Below the pieces are notes generated by a model. The model worked only from the letters and a program-made list of their open reading frames with translations. It searched no databases and was not told the DNA's origin. This document shows positions 14,585-23,553 of a stretch of DNA of 27,568 nt, piece after piece. The translations under genes and the position numbers were made by a program. Positions within the stretch are counted from its first letter, which is position 1; each line of letters begins with the position of its first letter. The stretch covers positions 1 through 27,568 of IMG/VR virus record IMGVR_UViG_3300050821_000031, one strand, 5' to 3'. This stretch comes from a virus.

Positions 14585-15174
14585 TAAGTTCCAATACCTA
14601 AGTTCTTACCAAAGGATCCAATGGTTGGACCTATGCTAATTGCAGCACCACCGAGAGAAGATATACCCTGAGCAGTAGCAGCAGTACCACCGAGTAGAGC
14701 AGACTGACTCTGGAGTTGAGAAGTCTGTATTCTTTCTCCACTGATCTTACTATTAAGACCGAAGATGTTCTGTCCAATAGCTAGGTTCTGATTGATACCC
14801 AGAGAGTTGGATAGACCTTGTGCAGTCTCACCAGCCTGAGCACCAGCTAGACCTGAACCGAACTCAGCACCACCAGAGACAGCCCCAGCTAGACCAGCAG
14901 CTTTAATCTGTTGTGTCTTTCTGAAATTCTGTAGATTCAGTCTACCAGCTTCTAGTTGCATCTGCTGCATCTTCTGAGCTTCTATCTGTTGTTCTTGGCC
15001 AGCTTCTTGTCCACTAATACCAGCTATCTCAGAACTTATTTGAGCCTGTTGTTTAGCTACGCCAGCTTGTTCAATGCCTCCAAAGAGTTCTGCGCCCAGA
15101 CCAGCTAGGCCGAAGGCCATGCTTATAGGATTACCTGATAATGCGCCAGTAATAGCGGATGGATCGAAAGCCAT
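14584..15174 (-). CDS. Internal virion protein, gp14-like, 196 aa
   Basis: A low-complexity, glycine-, alanine- and glutamine-rich protein with the same length as T7 gp14 (196 residues) and the same place, after tail tubular protein B. Residues about 15-35 (GNPISMAFGLAGLGAELFGGI) are hydrophobic, followed by a glutamine-rich helical stretch (QQAQISSEIAGISGQEAGQEQQ) and further glycine-rich repeats. In T7 gp14 sits in the core and inserts in the outer membrane on ejection. There are no enzymatic features. TAATG overlaps at both ends. Confidence 0.78.
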   Translation of the reverse strand: MAFDPSAITGALSGNPISMAFGLAGLGAELFGGIEQAGVAKQQAQISSEIAGISGQEAGQEQQIEAQKMQQMQLEAGRLNLQNFRKTQQIKAAGLAGAVSGGAEFGSGLAGAQAGETAQGLSNSLGINQNLAIGQNIFGLNSKISGERIQTSQLQSQSALLGGTAATAQGISSLGGAAISIGPTIGSFGKNLGIGT

Positions 15175-17624
15175 TATGGTCCTTGATTAGTTGTTTCGTA
15201 TAGAGCCCAGCCCATAATATCAAATGGTTCGTCTGCTATAGATGTTACGTTTAATTGCAATGCTATCCCCCGTCCTCTTAGTCTGTGTCTACGATAAGCC
15301 ATACCAAAGTTAGGGCTATTGATGGTTACGTATTGAGCGTTACTTATCTTACCCGATGTAGTATTAAGAGGATAATCCCACTGACTATTAATACTATAGG
15401 AATTAGGTTGTCCATTAAGGCGAGAGTAAATGTAGACATAGGGTATTTGGAACTTCCTGGAAGCTTGTCCATGTAACTTAAACCCTGTGGTAAAGTTACT
15501 TACATAGCTATTAGATACACCAGCTGTCTGCCAATCTACTAGATTAGGATTGTTCTCTTCAGCGAATGTAAATGCACTAGAAGTACTAACTAGATACTTG
15601 ATTATAGAATCAGGAGTGTTTAGACCACCGGGACTCTGTACGTAGATGATACCATTAATAGTAGGAGGACTACCTGTTACTATATCGAATTGATAGGGAT
15701 AGAAGGCTTGGTTATGAGTGTTGTAGACTAAGATACCATCATAGGTATATCTGTCTGTTATACTAGTTTCATTGACAGTCTTGTATACCATCTGGACTAT
15801 ATAGTTTATAGGATCATACACACCTCTAGCGTACTGTTTACTCTTGAGAGGAATGTTGTCATAGAAGGTTTGTATAGTACCTACAGTAATAGGATTAACT
15901 TCTAGAGGATTAACGTGCAAAGGACTATTGAGTAGGCTGGTGCCCTGCTTGGCTGGCTCTACCTTATAGATACCCTCCTCATTCCAGAACATAGGCAAGC
16001 CATTAATATCCACGAAGGAATAACTAGAGATACTACGAACAGCGGATAGCTTAACCAGACTGTAATCAGTAGCAGTAAAACCAATACCTGTACTACCTGA
16101 TAGATACCACACTCCATTAGCTGCGAAGATTAACATGGCATTCAGTAATGGGAATAGCTTATAGATACCACCACTACCCTGTATCTGTATTACACCTCCA
16201 TCAGTAGGTAAGATATCAAATAGAGTTTCTGAAGTAGGATCGTTAGTCTGATAACAATAACCGAATTGAGTGGGACTGGTAATGATCTGGGAGAAGTATA
16301 TGTTCTCAGTCCAGCTTACGTTGGCTATGTCACCAGCTGTATTGAAAGTAGAGTTAACTCCTGTATACCAGACACGGCCCTGGAACCACGTACCTGTACT
16401 AGGTCTGGATAAAGTACTGGCTGTTGTTATTCCAGATAAACCTGAAGCTGTATTACGATCTAAGTTAAAAGCAGGTAATAGGTAGTGACCTTGAGGAGCA
16501 CGGCCAGTAGCAAGGGTTACGCTAGGTTGTGTAGCTGCTGGACTAAAGATACCTGTACTATCTTTGAAGTACCACCAGACATCTGCATTGCTAGGATAGT
16601 TACCCTCAGCTGTATGCCAAGTATTTACCAAACCCTTATTGACAGAGCTTATAGTCCAGGGAAAGTTTACGGCATAGTAGGAACCTGAAACATAGAAAGT
16701 ATTACCTACGCCTCCATAGTTAGGGAATGGCCATGCATTACTGGATAAACCGAAGGAAGTAATGTTAATAGATAGAGCACCGGTGCCAGACGTATAGCTG
16801 GTTACAGTACCTACCATAGTAGCTGTTACAGTTAAGATGTTAAAGCTATTAAAACTAGGAGTATTATACAAACCATCTGTGGCAGACATATTGAAGATGT
16901 CACCATTAGATATGGATAAACCTGTACCTACTGTAATACTAAAAGCACCTAGAGCAGGTGTAAGTGCTGTAGTTGAAGTAGAAGACCAAGCATTGGCAGA
17001 GGTCCATCCTTGGTTGCTTATATTATAGTTATGCTCTAGGGATAGAGTATTAGGACGAACGGTAAGACCTACACCAGGTTCTAATACACCTACGAAATCT
17101 CTTATCTGAAGAGGAATAACATTAGGTGTTATGATGTTAGTTAGAGGATTATAGATACAATAAGTAGGATCACAGGTAGGGTGGTATATGAATAGATACC
17201 CATTACCATCAGTATACTGACATTCTACAGTAGGATCGAATGTACCTCCCATTGGAACAGAGGTAGAGATGTCCAGAGTATCTAACAGTCTTTGTGCAGA
17301 CAGAGGAGAAGCTACAGTAGCTGCAGAGGACTTATAGAAGTAGATAATGTTACCCACCTGCTGGACTACGAACTGAGTCTGTCCATCTCCTGAGGCATTG
17401 TTCCACTTGTAGGTGGAGATAGCTTGATTAGTCCTACCTACAATATTAGGTTGGGAGTTAGCTTCGTAATCAAATCCTTCTCTCCTGGTAACATCTCCGA
17501 TCAAAGTATAAATACAGTTAGAGGTTGCTGTAGCTGCGTTCTCTGGGAAGTTTAAGCCAGTGAATTCAGTTAGCAACCCCTTAGTGAAGTTATTCTCGAC
17601 GGAGTTTAGAACCTGCTGAGGCAT
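15174..17624 (-). CDS. Tail tubular protein B / nozzle (gp12-like), 816 aa
   Basis: The N-terminus (NNFTKGLLTEFTGLNFPENAA... DVTRREGFDYE) has the pattern shared by gp12-type proteins, where a short pairing segment is followed by a conserved turn introducing the beta-propeller. The length is near T7 gp12 (794 residues). The protein forms the hexameric tail nozzle below the tubular A ring. Residues about 212-295 contain a beta-rich inserted module (ALGAFSITVGTGLSISNGD ... VGTVTSYTSGTGALSINITSF) of the type common in phage tail and fibre proteins. The last part (LRGRGIALQLNVTSIADEPFDIMGW) is the usual gp12-type ending. Start coupled by TAATG. Confidence 0.87.
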   Translation of the reverse strand: MPQQVLNSVENNFTKGLLTEFTGLNFPENAATATSNCIYTLIGDVTRREGFDYEANSQPNIVGRTNQAISTYKWNNASGDGQTQFVVQQVGNIIYFYKSSAATVASPLSAQRLLDTLDISTSVPMGGTFDPTVECQYTDGNGYLFIYHPTCDPTYCIYNPLTNIITPNVIPLQIRDFVGVLEPGVGLTVRPNTLSLEHNYNISNQGWTSANAWSSTSTTALTPALGAFSITVGTGLSISNGDIFNMSATDGLYNTPSFNSFNILTVTATMVGTVTSYTSGTGALSINITSFGLSSNAWPFPNYGGVGNTFYVSGSYYAVNFPWTISSVNKGLVNTWHTAEGNYPSNADVWWYFKDSTGIFSPAATQPSVTLATGRAPQGHYLLPAFNLDRNTASGLSGITTASTLSRPSTGTWFQGRVWYTGVNSTFNTAGDIANVSWTENIYFSQIITSPTQFGYCYQTNDPTSETLFDILPTDGGVIQIQGSGGIYKLFPLLNAMLIFAANGVWYLSGSTGIGFTATDYSLVKLSAVRSISSYSFVDINGLPMFWNEEGIYKVEPAKQGTSLLNSPLHVNPLEVNPITVGTIQTFYDNIPLKSKQYARGVYDPINYIVQMVYKTVNETSITDRYTYDGILVYNTHNQAFYPYQFDIVTGSPPTINGIIYVQSPGGLNTPDSIIKYLVSTSSAFTFAEENNPNLVDWQTAGVSNSYVSNFTTGFKLHGQASRKFQIPYVYIYSRLNGQPNSYSINSQWDYPLNTTSGKISNAQYVTINSPNFGMAYRRHRLRGRGIALQLNVTSIADEPFDIMGWALYETTNQGP

Positions 17625-17926
17625 TAATCAATTACTTCTTTTATCTCTATATTCCTATTCCTAAAATAATCTTCAGCATGTCTCTTTAGATGTGGAAAAC
17701 TGGTGAACTTAACTTTCAGGGGTTGTGGTAGAATACCACTGTCGTATTGGAGATACCAGAAACAGGTATCCTCTTCCATCTTAGCGTGTAGTTTATTACC
17801 TCCAGTAAACAGGCTGGTATCCACCATGCCTGTGCTACTCTTAGGTTTCTTATCGTCTATTACACTAAGCATAAGTATTCTATCTTTAGATCTCATCTTG
17901 GTAGTATCAGGCAGAAACTCAACCAT
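17624..17926 (-). CDS. Conserved-type hypothetical protein between tail tubes A and B, 100 aa
   Basis: The start is taken at ATG 17926, whose first bases overlap the stop of tail tubular A (ATGGTTGA). A longer upstream reading to 18010 would run backwards into that gene and is not needed. The text (TSLFTGGNKLHAKMEEDTCFWYLQYDSG and LKVKFTSFPHLKRHAEDYFRNRNIEI) resembles a small protein I recall from other T7-like phages in the same place, of unknown function. It is basic towards the C-terminus and has no membrane segment. A structural or assembly role is suggested only by location. Confidence 0.75.
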   Translation of the reverse strand: MVEFLPDTTKMRSKDRILMLSVIDDKKPKSSTGMVDTSLFTGGNKLHAKMEEDTCFWYLQYDSGILPQPLKVKFTSFPHLKRHAEDYFRNRNIEIKEVID

Positions 17927-19064
17927 TAGAAGAATCCCATCCTCGCATCTTGAAGTAGCTAGCCCTACTGTTAACCATACCACCGCGTCTGCCGAAGTAG
18001 GGCAACTCATCGAAGTAAGTTGGCCTATTAATTATTGACTTATTCTTTTGAACATTACTCCAACCACGCTTAATCTCTTGCTCAGCCTTAGGATGTACCG
18101 ACTGTTTCAATTCGAAGTAAGCTAGAGCTTTAGCTTCATTGAGAAGCAAAGTGAACTGTTCATCATCTAAATTAGGAATGAATGTATCTGTCATCTCCCA
18201 CTTAGGAACTACTCTACCCCAACACATAATCTTATTAGCCTGTAAGGTTGAGTCTTGAGTATTGTCATAACTATCGAAGATAACGTTGAAGTTACTTAAA
18301 ATACAACAATGTGTAGGTTGTCTATCGGTCTTATAATAAAAGGTGTAGTTTCCAGGAAAATCATTGACGTCATTAGTAAACTGGAAGGTTCCAACATTGA
18401 TATCCTCGGGATTGAAAGAGTTAACCATATCTACGAAATGTTTAATAGGTAGTATTCTTACATCCTGATAACCAGGTAAAGCATTGTTATTACTGGATAT
18501 AGCATTTATGACCCAAGAACTAAATGTACCAGATCCTATCCTAGTGGTTACGTTTATAACCATAGTAGTTGTTACGTAGGAAGTAATGGTTCCAGTCATA
18601 GTATTAGTACCATTAGCAATGGTAACTACTTGTCCTGCCTTAGCAGGAAGAACTGCTGAACCCACCGTAAAGGTAAAGGAACCTAGACCAATAGTCTGAG
18701 TAGTAGTAGAGGTAGTAGACCACAGAACGGTGGGGACTATGTCTACGTTAAGACCATGTTGTTCTGTACCTAAGGGTACGGAAGTACTAACATTGGTATT
18801 GAAGTATTTAATCCATTTGATCTCTGTCACCCCGTCAGGAATAAACATCTCTACTGGAGACGTAGGATCAAGAGATGGCTCTAGCTGTATTAGCTGATCA
18901 TGTTCAGGTAGACTAGTACGATTAATAATATCGTAGTATTTATTCTTAAGTATGAGAGCTACCTGCTGAGATTCAGCATTATCACCTATACTATTAACTT
19001 CGTCTGAGGACAGAGAACTCAGAACATTCTGAGTCAGATCCAACAAAGACATAGACATTCGCAT
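17919..19064 (-). CDS. Tail tubular protein A / adaptor (gp11-like) with inserted beta module, 381 aa
   Basis: The N-terminal helices (LLDLTQNVLSSLSSDEVNSIGDNAESQQVALILKN, shown in part) and the C-terminal block (WEMTDTFIPNLDDEQFTLLLNEAKALAYFELKQ) are typical of gp11-type adaptors, which form the ring under the portal and bind the nozzle. T7 gp11 is 196 residues; this one is nearly twice that because residues about 112-190 carry an extra beta module (LGSFTFTVGSAVLPAKAGQ ... MTGTITSYVTTTMVINV ... GSGTFSSWVIN). The end (GRRGGMVNSRASYFKMRGW) is basic. The ATG at 19064 follows the previous stop directly; a second ATG three codons later is an alternative. Confidence 0.87.
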   Translation of the reverse strand: MRMSMSLLDLTQNVLSSLSSDEVNSIGDNAESQQVALILKNKYYDIINRTSLPEHDQLIQLEPSLDPTSPVEMFIPDGVTEIKWIKYFNTNVSTSVPLGTEQHGLNVDIVPTVLWSTTSTTTQTIGLGSFTFTVGSAVLPAKAGQVVTIANGTNTMTGTITSYVTTTMVINVTTRIGSGTFSSWVINAISSNNNALPGYQDVRILPIKHFVDMVNSFNPEDINVGTFQFTNDVNDFPGNYTFYYKTDRQPTHCCILSNFNVIFDSYDNTQDSTLQANKIMCWGRVVPKWEMTDTFIPNLDDEQFTLLLNEAKALAYFELKQSVHPKAEQEIKRGWSNVQKNKSIINRPTYFDELPYFGRRGGMVNSRASYFKMRGWDSSNG

Positions 19065-19442
19065 TTAACGTTTCCACATATTGATACCAATATTCCCGAA
19101 TAAGAAGACAAGGACTGCGTAAGGAAGATATGAAATAGCATCAGGATACTTCGCTACGTGCCACATATACACGTTCCAAGAATTCTCTGCTATGATGGTG
19201 TCCCAGCCAATAAGAGCGCTCCAAACAACAACAGGAAGTATAGCAGCATCACGGAGTATACGTAGACATATATCATCGGCTGTGGCCTGAATAATTGTAG
19301 TGGCGGCTTGTGTTTCAGAGATAGCTACTTGAGCACCAGCTTGTATTGCTGCAGTCTTAGTGCTGAAGTAACCAGTGAAGATACCAGAGATACCTTGTAT
19401 GATGGGACCTAGGAGCGGGATAAACCCTAGAGCTGCTAGCAT
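19065..19442 (-). CDS. Membrane protein, candidate holin, 125 aa, about three spans
   Basis: Hydrophobic segments lie near residues 3-23 (AALGFIPLLGPIIQGISGIF), 67-85 (AAILPVVVWSALIGWDTII) and 104-122 (YLPYAVLVFLFGNIGINMW), separated by an alanine- and glutamine-rich helix (AAIQAGAQVAISETQAATT). The end is short and basic (MWKR). Its position two genes after the lysozyme and its topology suit a three-span holin that times lysis by opening the inner membrane. No diagnostic holin motif exists, so this rests on context. The start immediately follows the previous stop (TAAATG). Confidence 0.6.
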   Translation of the reverse strand: MLAALGFIPLLGPIIQGISGIFTGYFSTKTAAIQAGAQVAISETQAATTIIQATADDICLRILRDAAILPVVVWSALIGWDTIIAENSWNVYMWHVAKYPDAISYLPYAVLVFLFGNIGINMWKR

Positions 19443-19772
19443 TTAATCATCGTGCTTTCTACCATGGGCTAGCCAGGTTATAAGACCTAGAATAGCCAGA
19501 GCTATACCTATAGTTCTAGGTAAGTTTAAATCACTTATGTAGCTTTTGAACTCTGAGTCCGATAGGAAGGGATACAGAGCGCTGAAACCTGTTAGTACAA
19601 AACCTACAGCAGCTTGAGTATAACCCCAGGCTTTAGTCCAGCTTTCCCACCATATAGCTTTTATAGTAGCTCTAAGAGGAACTGCTACAGAAGCTGGAAC
19701 TGTAACTGTTATATCAGACGACGGTTTTGACAGCCGTGACGTCCTTCTTGATCGTTGCTTCTGCATTACCAA
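19443..19772 (-). CDS. Two-span membrane protein in the lysis region, 107-109 aa
   Basis: A basic N-terminus (MQKQRSRRTSRLSK) is followed by two hydrophobic spans, about residues 52-70 (TQAAVGFVLTGFSALYPFL) and 88-104 (IGIALAILGLITWLAHG), and a short charged end (RKHDD). Two starts are possible: TTG at 19772, with AGGAG twelve bases upstream, and ATG at 19766. The 5' end overlaps the previous small gene. Together with the neighbouring membrane genes it probably serves lysis, as holin or antiholin, but which gene does what cannot be said. Confidence 0.65.
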   Translation of the reverse strand: MVMQKQRSRRTSRLSKPSSDITVTVPASVAVPLRATIKAIWWESWTKAWGYTQAAVGFVLTGFSALYPFLSDSEFKSYISDLNLPRTIGIALAILGLITWLAHGRKHDD

Positions 19773-19974
19773 TATCCGTGTGGACTCCTGTTATGCCACG
19801 TGCCCCCACATACCAACCAAGACCAAAGAATATAACGATGAGTATAAGGGCAGAGATAATTTCAGTCATATAGGGAACTCCAGTTTCAGGTACAGTTGTG
19901 TGAATAATGTTATTTGTTAAAGGTGTGCCCACAATTCTGATAGTAGGATCAACTTGCATTATTAGATCGGTCAC
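19714..19974 (-). CDS. Single-span membrane protein after the lysozyme, 51-86 aa
   Basis: Three in-frame starts are possible. GTG 19974 and ATG 19959 overlap the end of the lysozyme gene but have no binding site. ATG 19869 has GGAG eight bases upstream and gives a 51-residue protein that begins MTEIISALILIVIFFGLGWY, a clean N-terminal membrane span followed by a charged helix (GNAEATIKKDVTAVKTVV). That form looks like a small inner-membrane protein with a short outer tail, as in small spanin-like or holin-like proteins, though it is shorter than typical i-spanins. I favour the short form; the longer frame is kept open for 35 more codons without a stop. Confidence 0.6.
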   Translation of the reverse strand: MTDLIMQVDPTIRIVGTPLTNNIIHTTVPETGVPYMTEIISALILIVIFFGLGWYVGARGITGVHTDIGNAEATIKKDVTAVKTVV

Positions 19975-20647
19975 GATAATACAGCCATGTACCTATTGCT
20001 ATGATTACTAGAGCGACGGCAATGCCGACTTCTGCCTGATGCATATAGAACCAATTGGTCTTACAGAATAGACACCAGCTCTTAGCAGGTTCGTAGAACG
20101 CAGTAGCTGCGCCTGCAGTACCTGCAAGAGCTACAGTAGCTATACCATGACCTACAGGATCTTTATCAGGAGCAAGGAACAAAGCCTTCTCCTCAGTCCT
20201 ACGTCTAGTTAAACCAGCCATTGGAACTAACTTACCTCCTATCCTACCATTGGTATATACCATGAACCTATTGGCAGCTAGATCGTAATTGCGCTTGTTA
20301 AGAGCAACAAGTAGACTAGACTTCCCAAGAGCACCAGTATTGAAGTGAAAACTAACGAGAGCATCAAATTGATTTTGCGTGAGAGGGACTTTGACGAGTC
20401 TATTGACATCAGCTTCCACCTTTCCAAGGTCTGAAGCCAGGATGCTGTCGGCCTGTTGTTTAGTTATTGTTTGACCGGCGTATACTTTAGGAGGACCAGC
20501 AGCGCTTGTATGGCCATAACCGATGGTTAAAGTACCGTGGGCCTGCCCTCCTTTAGCAACGATGTGGTCTGAAGCATCATCATAGGACTGAAGGATTAGA
20601 CCTTCATATCTCTCGATTAGAGCACGACCATTAGAACTTGTTTTCAT
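19949..20647 (-). CDS. Phage lysozyme (GH24 muramidase) with C-terminal membrane segments, 232 aa
   Basis: The start is ATG 20647, which overlaps the stop of the fibre gene (TAATG); an upstream extension would read back into that gene. The catalytic pattern of GH24 lysozymes is visible: E15 in IERYEGL, D24 in SYDD, and T41 in LTIGYGHT, followed by the family markers LTQNQFDALVSFHFNTG and GLTRRRTEEKALF. The enzyme cuts the MurNAc-GlcNAc bond of peptidoglycan for lysis. After the domain (about residue 160) come two hydrophobic stretches, roughly 168-185 and 207-224 (VGIAVALVIIAIGTWLYY), and a short basic end. Typical family members end near residue 150-165, so the membrane tail is an addition. 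It could tether the enzyme to the inner membrane or act as a holin-like element. Confidence 0.9.
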   Translation of the reverse strand: MKTSSNGRALIERYEGLILQSYDDASDHIVAKGGQAHGTLTIGYGHTSAAGPPKVYAGQTITKQQADSILASDLGKVEADVNRLVKVPLTQNQFDALVSFHFNTGALGKSSLLVALNKRNYDLAANRFMVYTNGRIGGKLVPMAGLTRRRTEEKALFLAPDKDPVGHGIATVALAGTAGAATAFYEPAKSWCLFCKTNWFYMHQAEVGIAVALVIIAIGTWLYYRDRSNNAS

Positions 20648-21867
20648 TATACGATTCCATAGAGTTGGACAGTTCCGCCTGTGAACGTGCCCGAGGTATA
20701 TAAGATAATTTGAAGACCATCTACAACACCTGATCCTTGCCAAACACCTCCGAGTTGATAGATAAATGCAGTAGGAACATTGACAAACCCTGATGCAGTG
20801 AACGTTTTAAAACCAGAAGTAGTTATACCTTGAAGAATACCTGTTCCAGATAAACCTCCTGTATAATTACTTAAGCCTGTTGCTGATGGTACGAGAGGCA
20901 TACGAACAGATGAGTTTATTCCAGGTGTCCATGCAGTGGAATTTATGTTATAAAAACCACCAGTACCAATGTAATTAGTAGCTTGGTAGGTTCCTCCTGA
21001 ATGAACTAGAAACGCTGCACTGGTGGAAGGAGTGGAAGTTGTTAGGTTAGTATATATAATCTCAATAGAAGAGAAGCCTGCCCAAGACACCGTACTATTA
21101 GCAAAGGATAGTCCTGTTAGATTTAGGGTTTCTAGACCTACGTAAGTTCCAGTGGGAGAAGGACTCCAAGTTCCATCGCCTCTCCAAAATGTAGTAGTTG
21201 ATGCACTTGTTCCTGAGTTTAGATTAGCTACAGGAAGATTACCTGTAACACCTGTAGTAAGAGGTAGACCTGTAGCGTTGGTAAGAGTTATAGATGAAGG
21301 AGTGTCTAGATTAGGAGTTGTTAAGGAAGGAGAGTTTCCTAGTACGACAGGACCACTACCTGTGGTAGTTAAAGGAACACCTGCTATCTTAATATTATTA
21401 TTAGCACTGTCTATTGTTTTGTTAGTAAGTGTATCAGTAGTATTCCTAGCAACCAAGGTATCAGTGGTGGAAGGAAAGCTTACAGTTCCTCCATTCATTA
21501 CAGAAGATATACTAGGAGAAGCTGTCCATCCTGCTACGTAGTCTGAACCACCTGTCTTGGTTAGAAGTGTGTTAATAGCACCTCCAGCAGGAAGATTACC
21601 AGTATTATTAATTGTTATTGAACCGCCTAGAGAAGGAACGTCTGCGAGCCTAACAGGAGAATTAATTGAGGTAGGGGCAGGGAGATTTAAGATAGAATTA
21701 TTATTCATATCCAAATCACTGTTCATAGTATTAGGGTTAGTACCATCCCTAGACAGAGTATTGTCAAAGGCAGTTTCTATAATATCTGAATTAGCATTGA
21801 TTGTATTAGCAGCGGAAGTAGACTGGGTAAGATCAGCTACATCAGAGAGTGTGATTTTATCAGTCAT
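20647..21867 (-). CDS. Tail fibre-like protein 2, 406 aa
   Basis: The N-terminal ~85 residues are paralogous to those of the fibre gene just upstream ([35 protein letters not shown]). Then come the repeats common to many phage fibre shafts ([45 protein letters not shown]). The C-terminal ~160 residues are a separate beta-rich, glycine- and serine-rich head ([20 protein letters not shown] and beyond) likely to bind the receptor. It contains no chaperone signature or peptidase site. AAGGA lies eight bases upstream of the start, which also overlaps the previous stop (TAATG). The product is probably a trimeric fibre or spike attached to the virion. Confidence 0.8.
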   Translation of the reverse strand: MTDKITLSDVADLTQSTSAANTINANSDIIETAFDNTLSRDGTNPNTMNSDLDMNNNSILNLPAPTSINSPVRLADVPSLGGSITINNTGNLPAGGAINTLLTKTGGSDYVAGWTASPSISSVMNGGTVSFPSTTDTLVARNTTDTLTNKTIDSANNNIKIAGVPLTTTGSGPVVLGNSPSLTTPNLDTPSSITLTNATGLPLTTGVTGNLPVANLNSGTSASTTTFWRGDGTWSPSPTGTYVGLETLNLTGLSFANSTVSWAGFSSIEIIYTNLTTSTPSTSAAFLVHSGGTYQATNYIGTGGFYNINSTAWTPGINSSVRMPLVPSATGLSNYTGGLSGTGILQGITTSGFKTFTASGFVNVPTAFIYQLGGVWQGSGVVDGLQIILYTSGTFTGGTVQLYGIV

Positions 21868-23048
21868 TATCTAATCCTTCGTGCTCTAATTATGCCATAA
21901 GCACTAAGGGCAGCTGCTGTGAAAGTACCTTGTGCTACTAAGAAGAAGTTTGATGTAGTATTGGTATTAAATCTAACTGGACCTACGACAATATTAAAAG
22001 CATTGTTCTGAGCAGTAGGAACAGTAGCTGCGAAGAAGCCTCCAGTTACTCTTCCATTGGTGAAATCCATTGTATTAGTGGTTTGAGAAATACTAGCACG
22101 AGTTAGTGTAACAGAAGTGCTAGTAGCTGTTATGTAACTTACTTCTGCTGATATATCCCAATCACCTCCAGATAAAGATAACGTAGCTATAGTAGCAGCA
22201 GTTCCTGTACTAAGAGCTACGGCACTACCAACTGGTATTACAGTTTCAACGTATTCACCGACGTTACCTGTACTAGCATTATCGATATTAGTTGTACCGA
22301 TTATGCCACCAGTAGTAGGATTGAAAGCTAATGTAGTAGCGGTAGCTGCGCCGAGAGTAGGTGTGACTAACGTTGGATTATTAGAGAAGACTACATGACC
22401 TGCTGTACCTGTTTCATCGGTAAGAGCAGTAGAGAAATTAGCACTACTAGGAGTTGCTAAGAATGTAGCTATGCCTGTACCAAGACCAGACACACTGGTG
22501 CTAATAGGCACGGTTAAAGTATTACTTGTTCCGCTGATTGTTTTATTGATTAGAGTATCTGTTGTAGATCTACCTACTAGAGTATCACTTGGAGGGACAA
22601 CGGATCCATTAACCGTAGTGAATGAAGGAGTAGGCGTAGTAGCAACCACAGCAGGAGCATTACCTGTTATTGTGATATTACTTCCAGCTGAGATTACTAT
22701 GGGTTGTATGCTGGTCCAACCTGCATCAAAGTTAGCATTACTATTCTTAGCTAGAACTTGATCAGTTGTGCCACCTATAGGAATACTAGATACAGTTCCA
22801 CCGCCTGTTAAAGTAGCTACATCCTGTAACCTAACAGGAGAATTAGCTGTAGCTGGAGCAGGTAAATTATTAATTTGATTGTTATTCATATCCAGATTGG
22901 AACCCATCGTATTAGGTTGAGTTCCGTCTCTGGACAAGGTATTGTCAAACGCAGTGGTTATCTCTGCGTTGTTAGCATTAATTGCATTAACTGCAGTAGT
23001 TTGATTTGTTAAATTGACTAAGTCAGTCAATACAATTTTGTCTGTCAT
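21867..23048 (-). CDS. Tail fibre-like protein 1, 393 aa
   Basis: It shares its N-terminal ~85 residues with the following fibre gene (MTDKI.L.D...LT..T.A.NAINAN), so one arose by duplication. The middle contains typical shaft text ([46 protein letters not shown]). The C-terminal head ([68 protein letters not shown]) is a known type of phage fibre tip found in many unrelated tailed phages. The ATG directly follows the preceding stop (TAAATG) without a clear binding site. Attachment point (tail or capsid) is uncertain because the gene lies close to the capsid block. Confidence 0.82.
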   Translation of the reverse strand: MTDKIVLTDLVNLTNQTTAVNAINANNAEITTAFDNTLSRDGTQPNTMGSNLDMNNNQINNLPAPATANSPVRLQDVATLTGGGTVSSIPIGGTTDQVLAKNSNANFDAGWTSIQPIVISAGSNITITGNAPAVVATTPTPSFTTVNGSVVPPSDTLVGRSTTDTLINKTISGTSNTLTVPISTSVSGLGTGIATFLATPSSANFSTALTDETGTAGHVVFSNNPTLVTPTLGAATATTLAFNPTTGGIIGTTNIDNASTGNVGEYVETVIPVGSAVALSTGTAATIATLSLSGGDWDISAEVSYITATSTSVTLTRASISQTTNTMDFTNGRVTGGFFAATVPTAQNNAFNIVVGPVRFNTNTTSNFFLVAQGTFTAAALSAYGIIRARRIR

Positions 23049-23534
23049 TTATAGATACACCACACATGCTTCAGAACCAGGAGTTACATTCGTAAGTCTG
23101 ATTAAGACATAACGAGAAGTAGACACTGGAATTGTGCTATTAGCTTGGTTCGCATCGTAAGTAACACCTGTGCTGGTTGCCAGCGTAAGTGTAGACGTAA
23201 CCGTAGCTCCGTTAACGATTAGAACCGTAATGTAATCACCAACCACTGCACCTGCTGTAGCAGAATTGACAGCAGCTACGATGTTCGCAGCAGTGTCAAA
23301 TGAAACTGTAGTAGCGTTAGTAGCCTTAATGGTGATTATACCAGTGAGCAACTGAGCCGCTGTTAGAGTTACAGAAGTAGTTGGAGTTATGCTAACGGGA
23401 GTACCAATGCCATCCAGGTAATTGACACCCAGAGGATTGGTTGCCGTAGCCCGGACACGCTGATTATTCTGAACGATGTCCATGCCTGCTTGGTTTTCCA
23501 TATGTGTGAAGTCAATTACACCAGGATTAGCCAT
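23049..23534 (-). CDS. Virion decoration or head-fibre-like protein, 161 aa
   Basis: A threonine- and valine-rich beta protein. Its N-terminus (ANPGVIDFTHMENQAGMDIVQNNQRV) may be the docking segment; the rest (TLTAAQLLTGIITIKATNATTVSFDTAANIV ... in part, then ITVLIVNGATVTSTLTLATSTGV and YVLIRLTNVTPGSEACVVYL) forms a domain type seen in capsid decoration and head-fibre proteins. The place between capsid-associated and fibre genes agrees. A ribosome binding site AAAGGAAAA precedes the ATG. There is a UUCG-capped hairpin upstream. The role is inferred from fold character and location. Confidence 0.65.
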   Translation of the reverse strand: MANPGVIDFTHMENQAGMDIVQNNQRVRATATNPLGVNYLDGIGTPVSITPTTSVTLTAAQLLTGIITIKATNATTVSFDTAANIVAAVNSATAGAVVGDYITVLIVNGATVTSTLTLATSTGVTYDANQANSTIPVSTSRYVLIRLTNVTPGSEACVVYL

Positions 23535-23553
23535 ATATTTTCCTTTCTATAGC

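Noticed and set aside
17927-18010. 28-residue N-terminal extension of the 100-aa tail-region protein
   Set aside because: It would overlap the end of tail tubular A by about 90 bases; the ATG at 17926 sits exactly on the stop overlap.
20648-20743. 32-residue N-terminal extension of the lysozyme
   Set aside because: It reads backwards into the end of the fibre gene; the TAATG-coupled start at 20647 gives a standard GH24 N-terminus.
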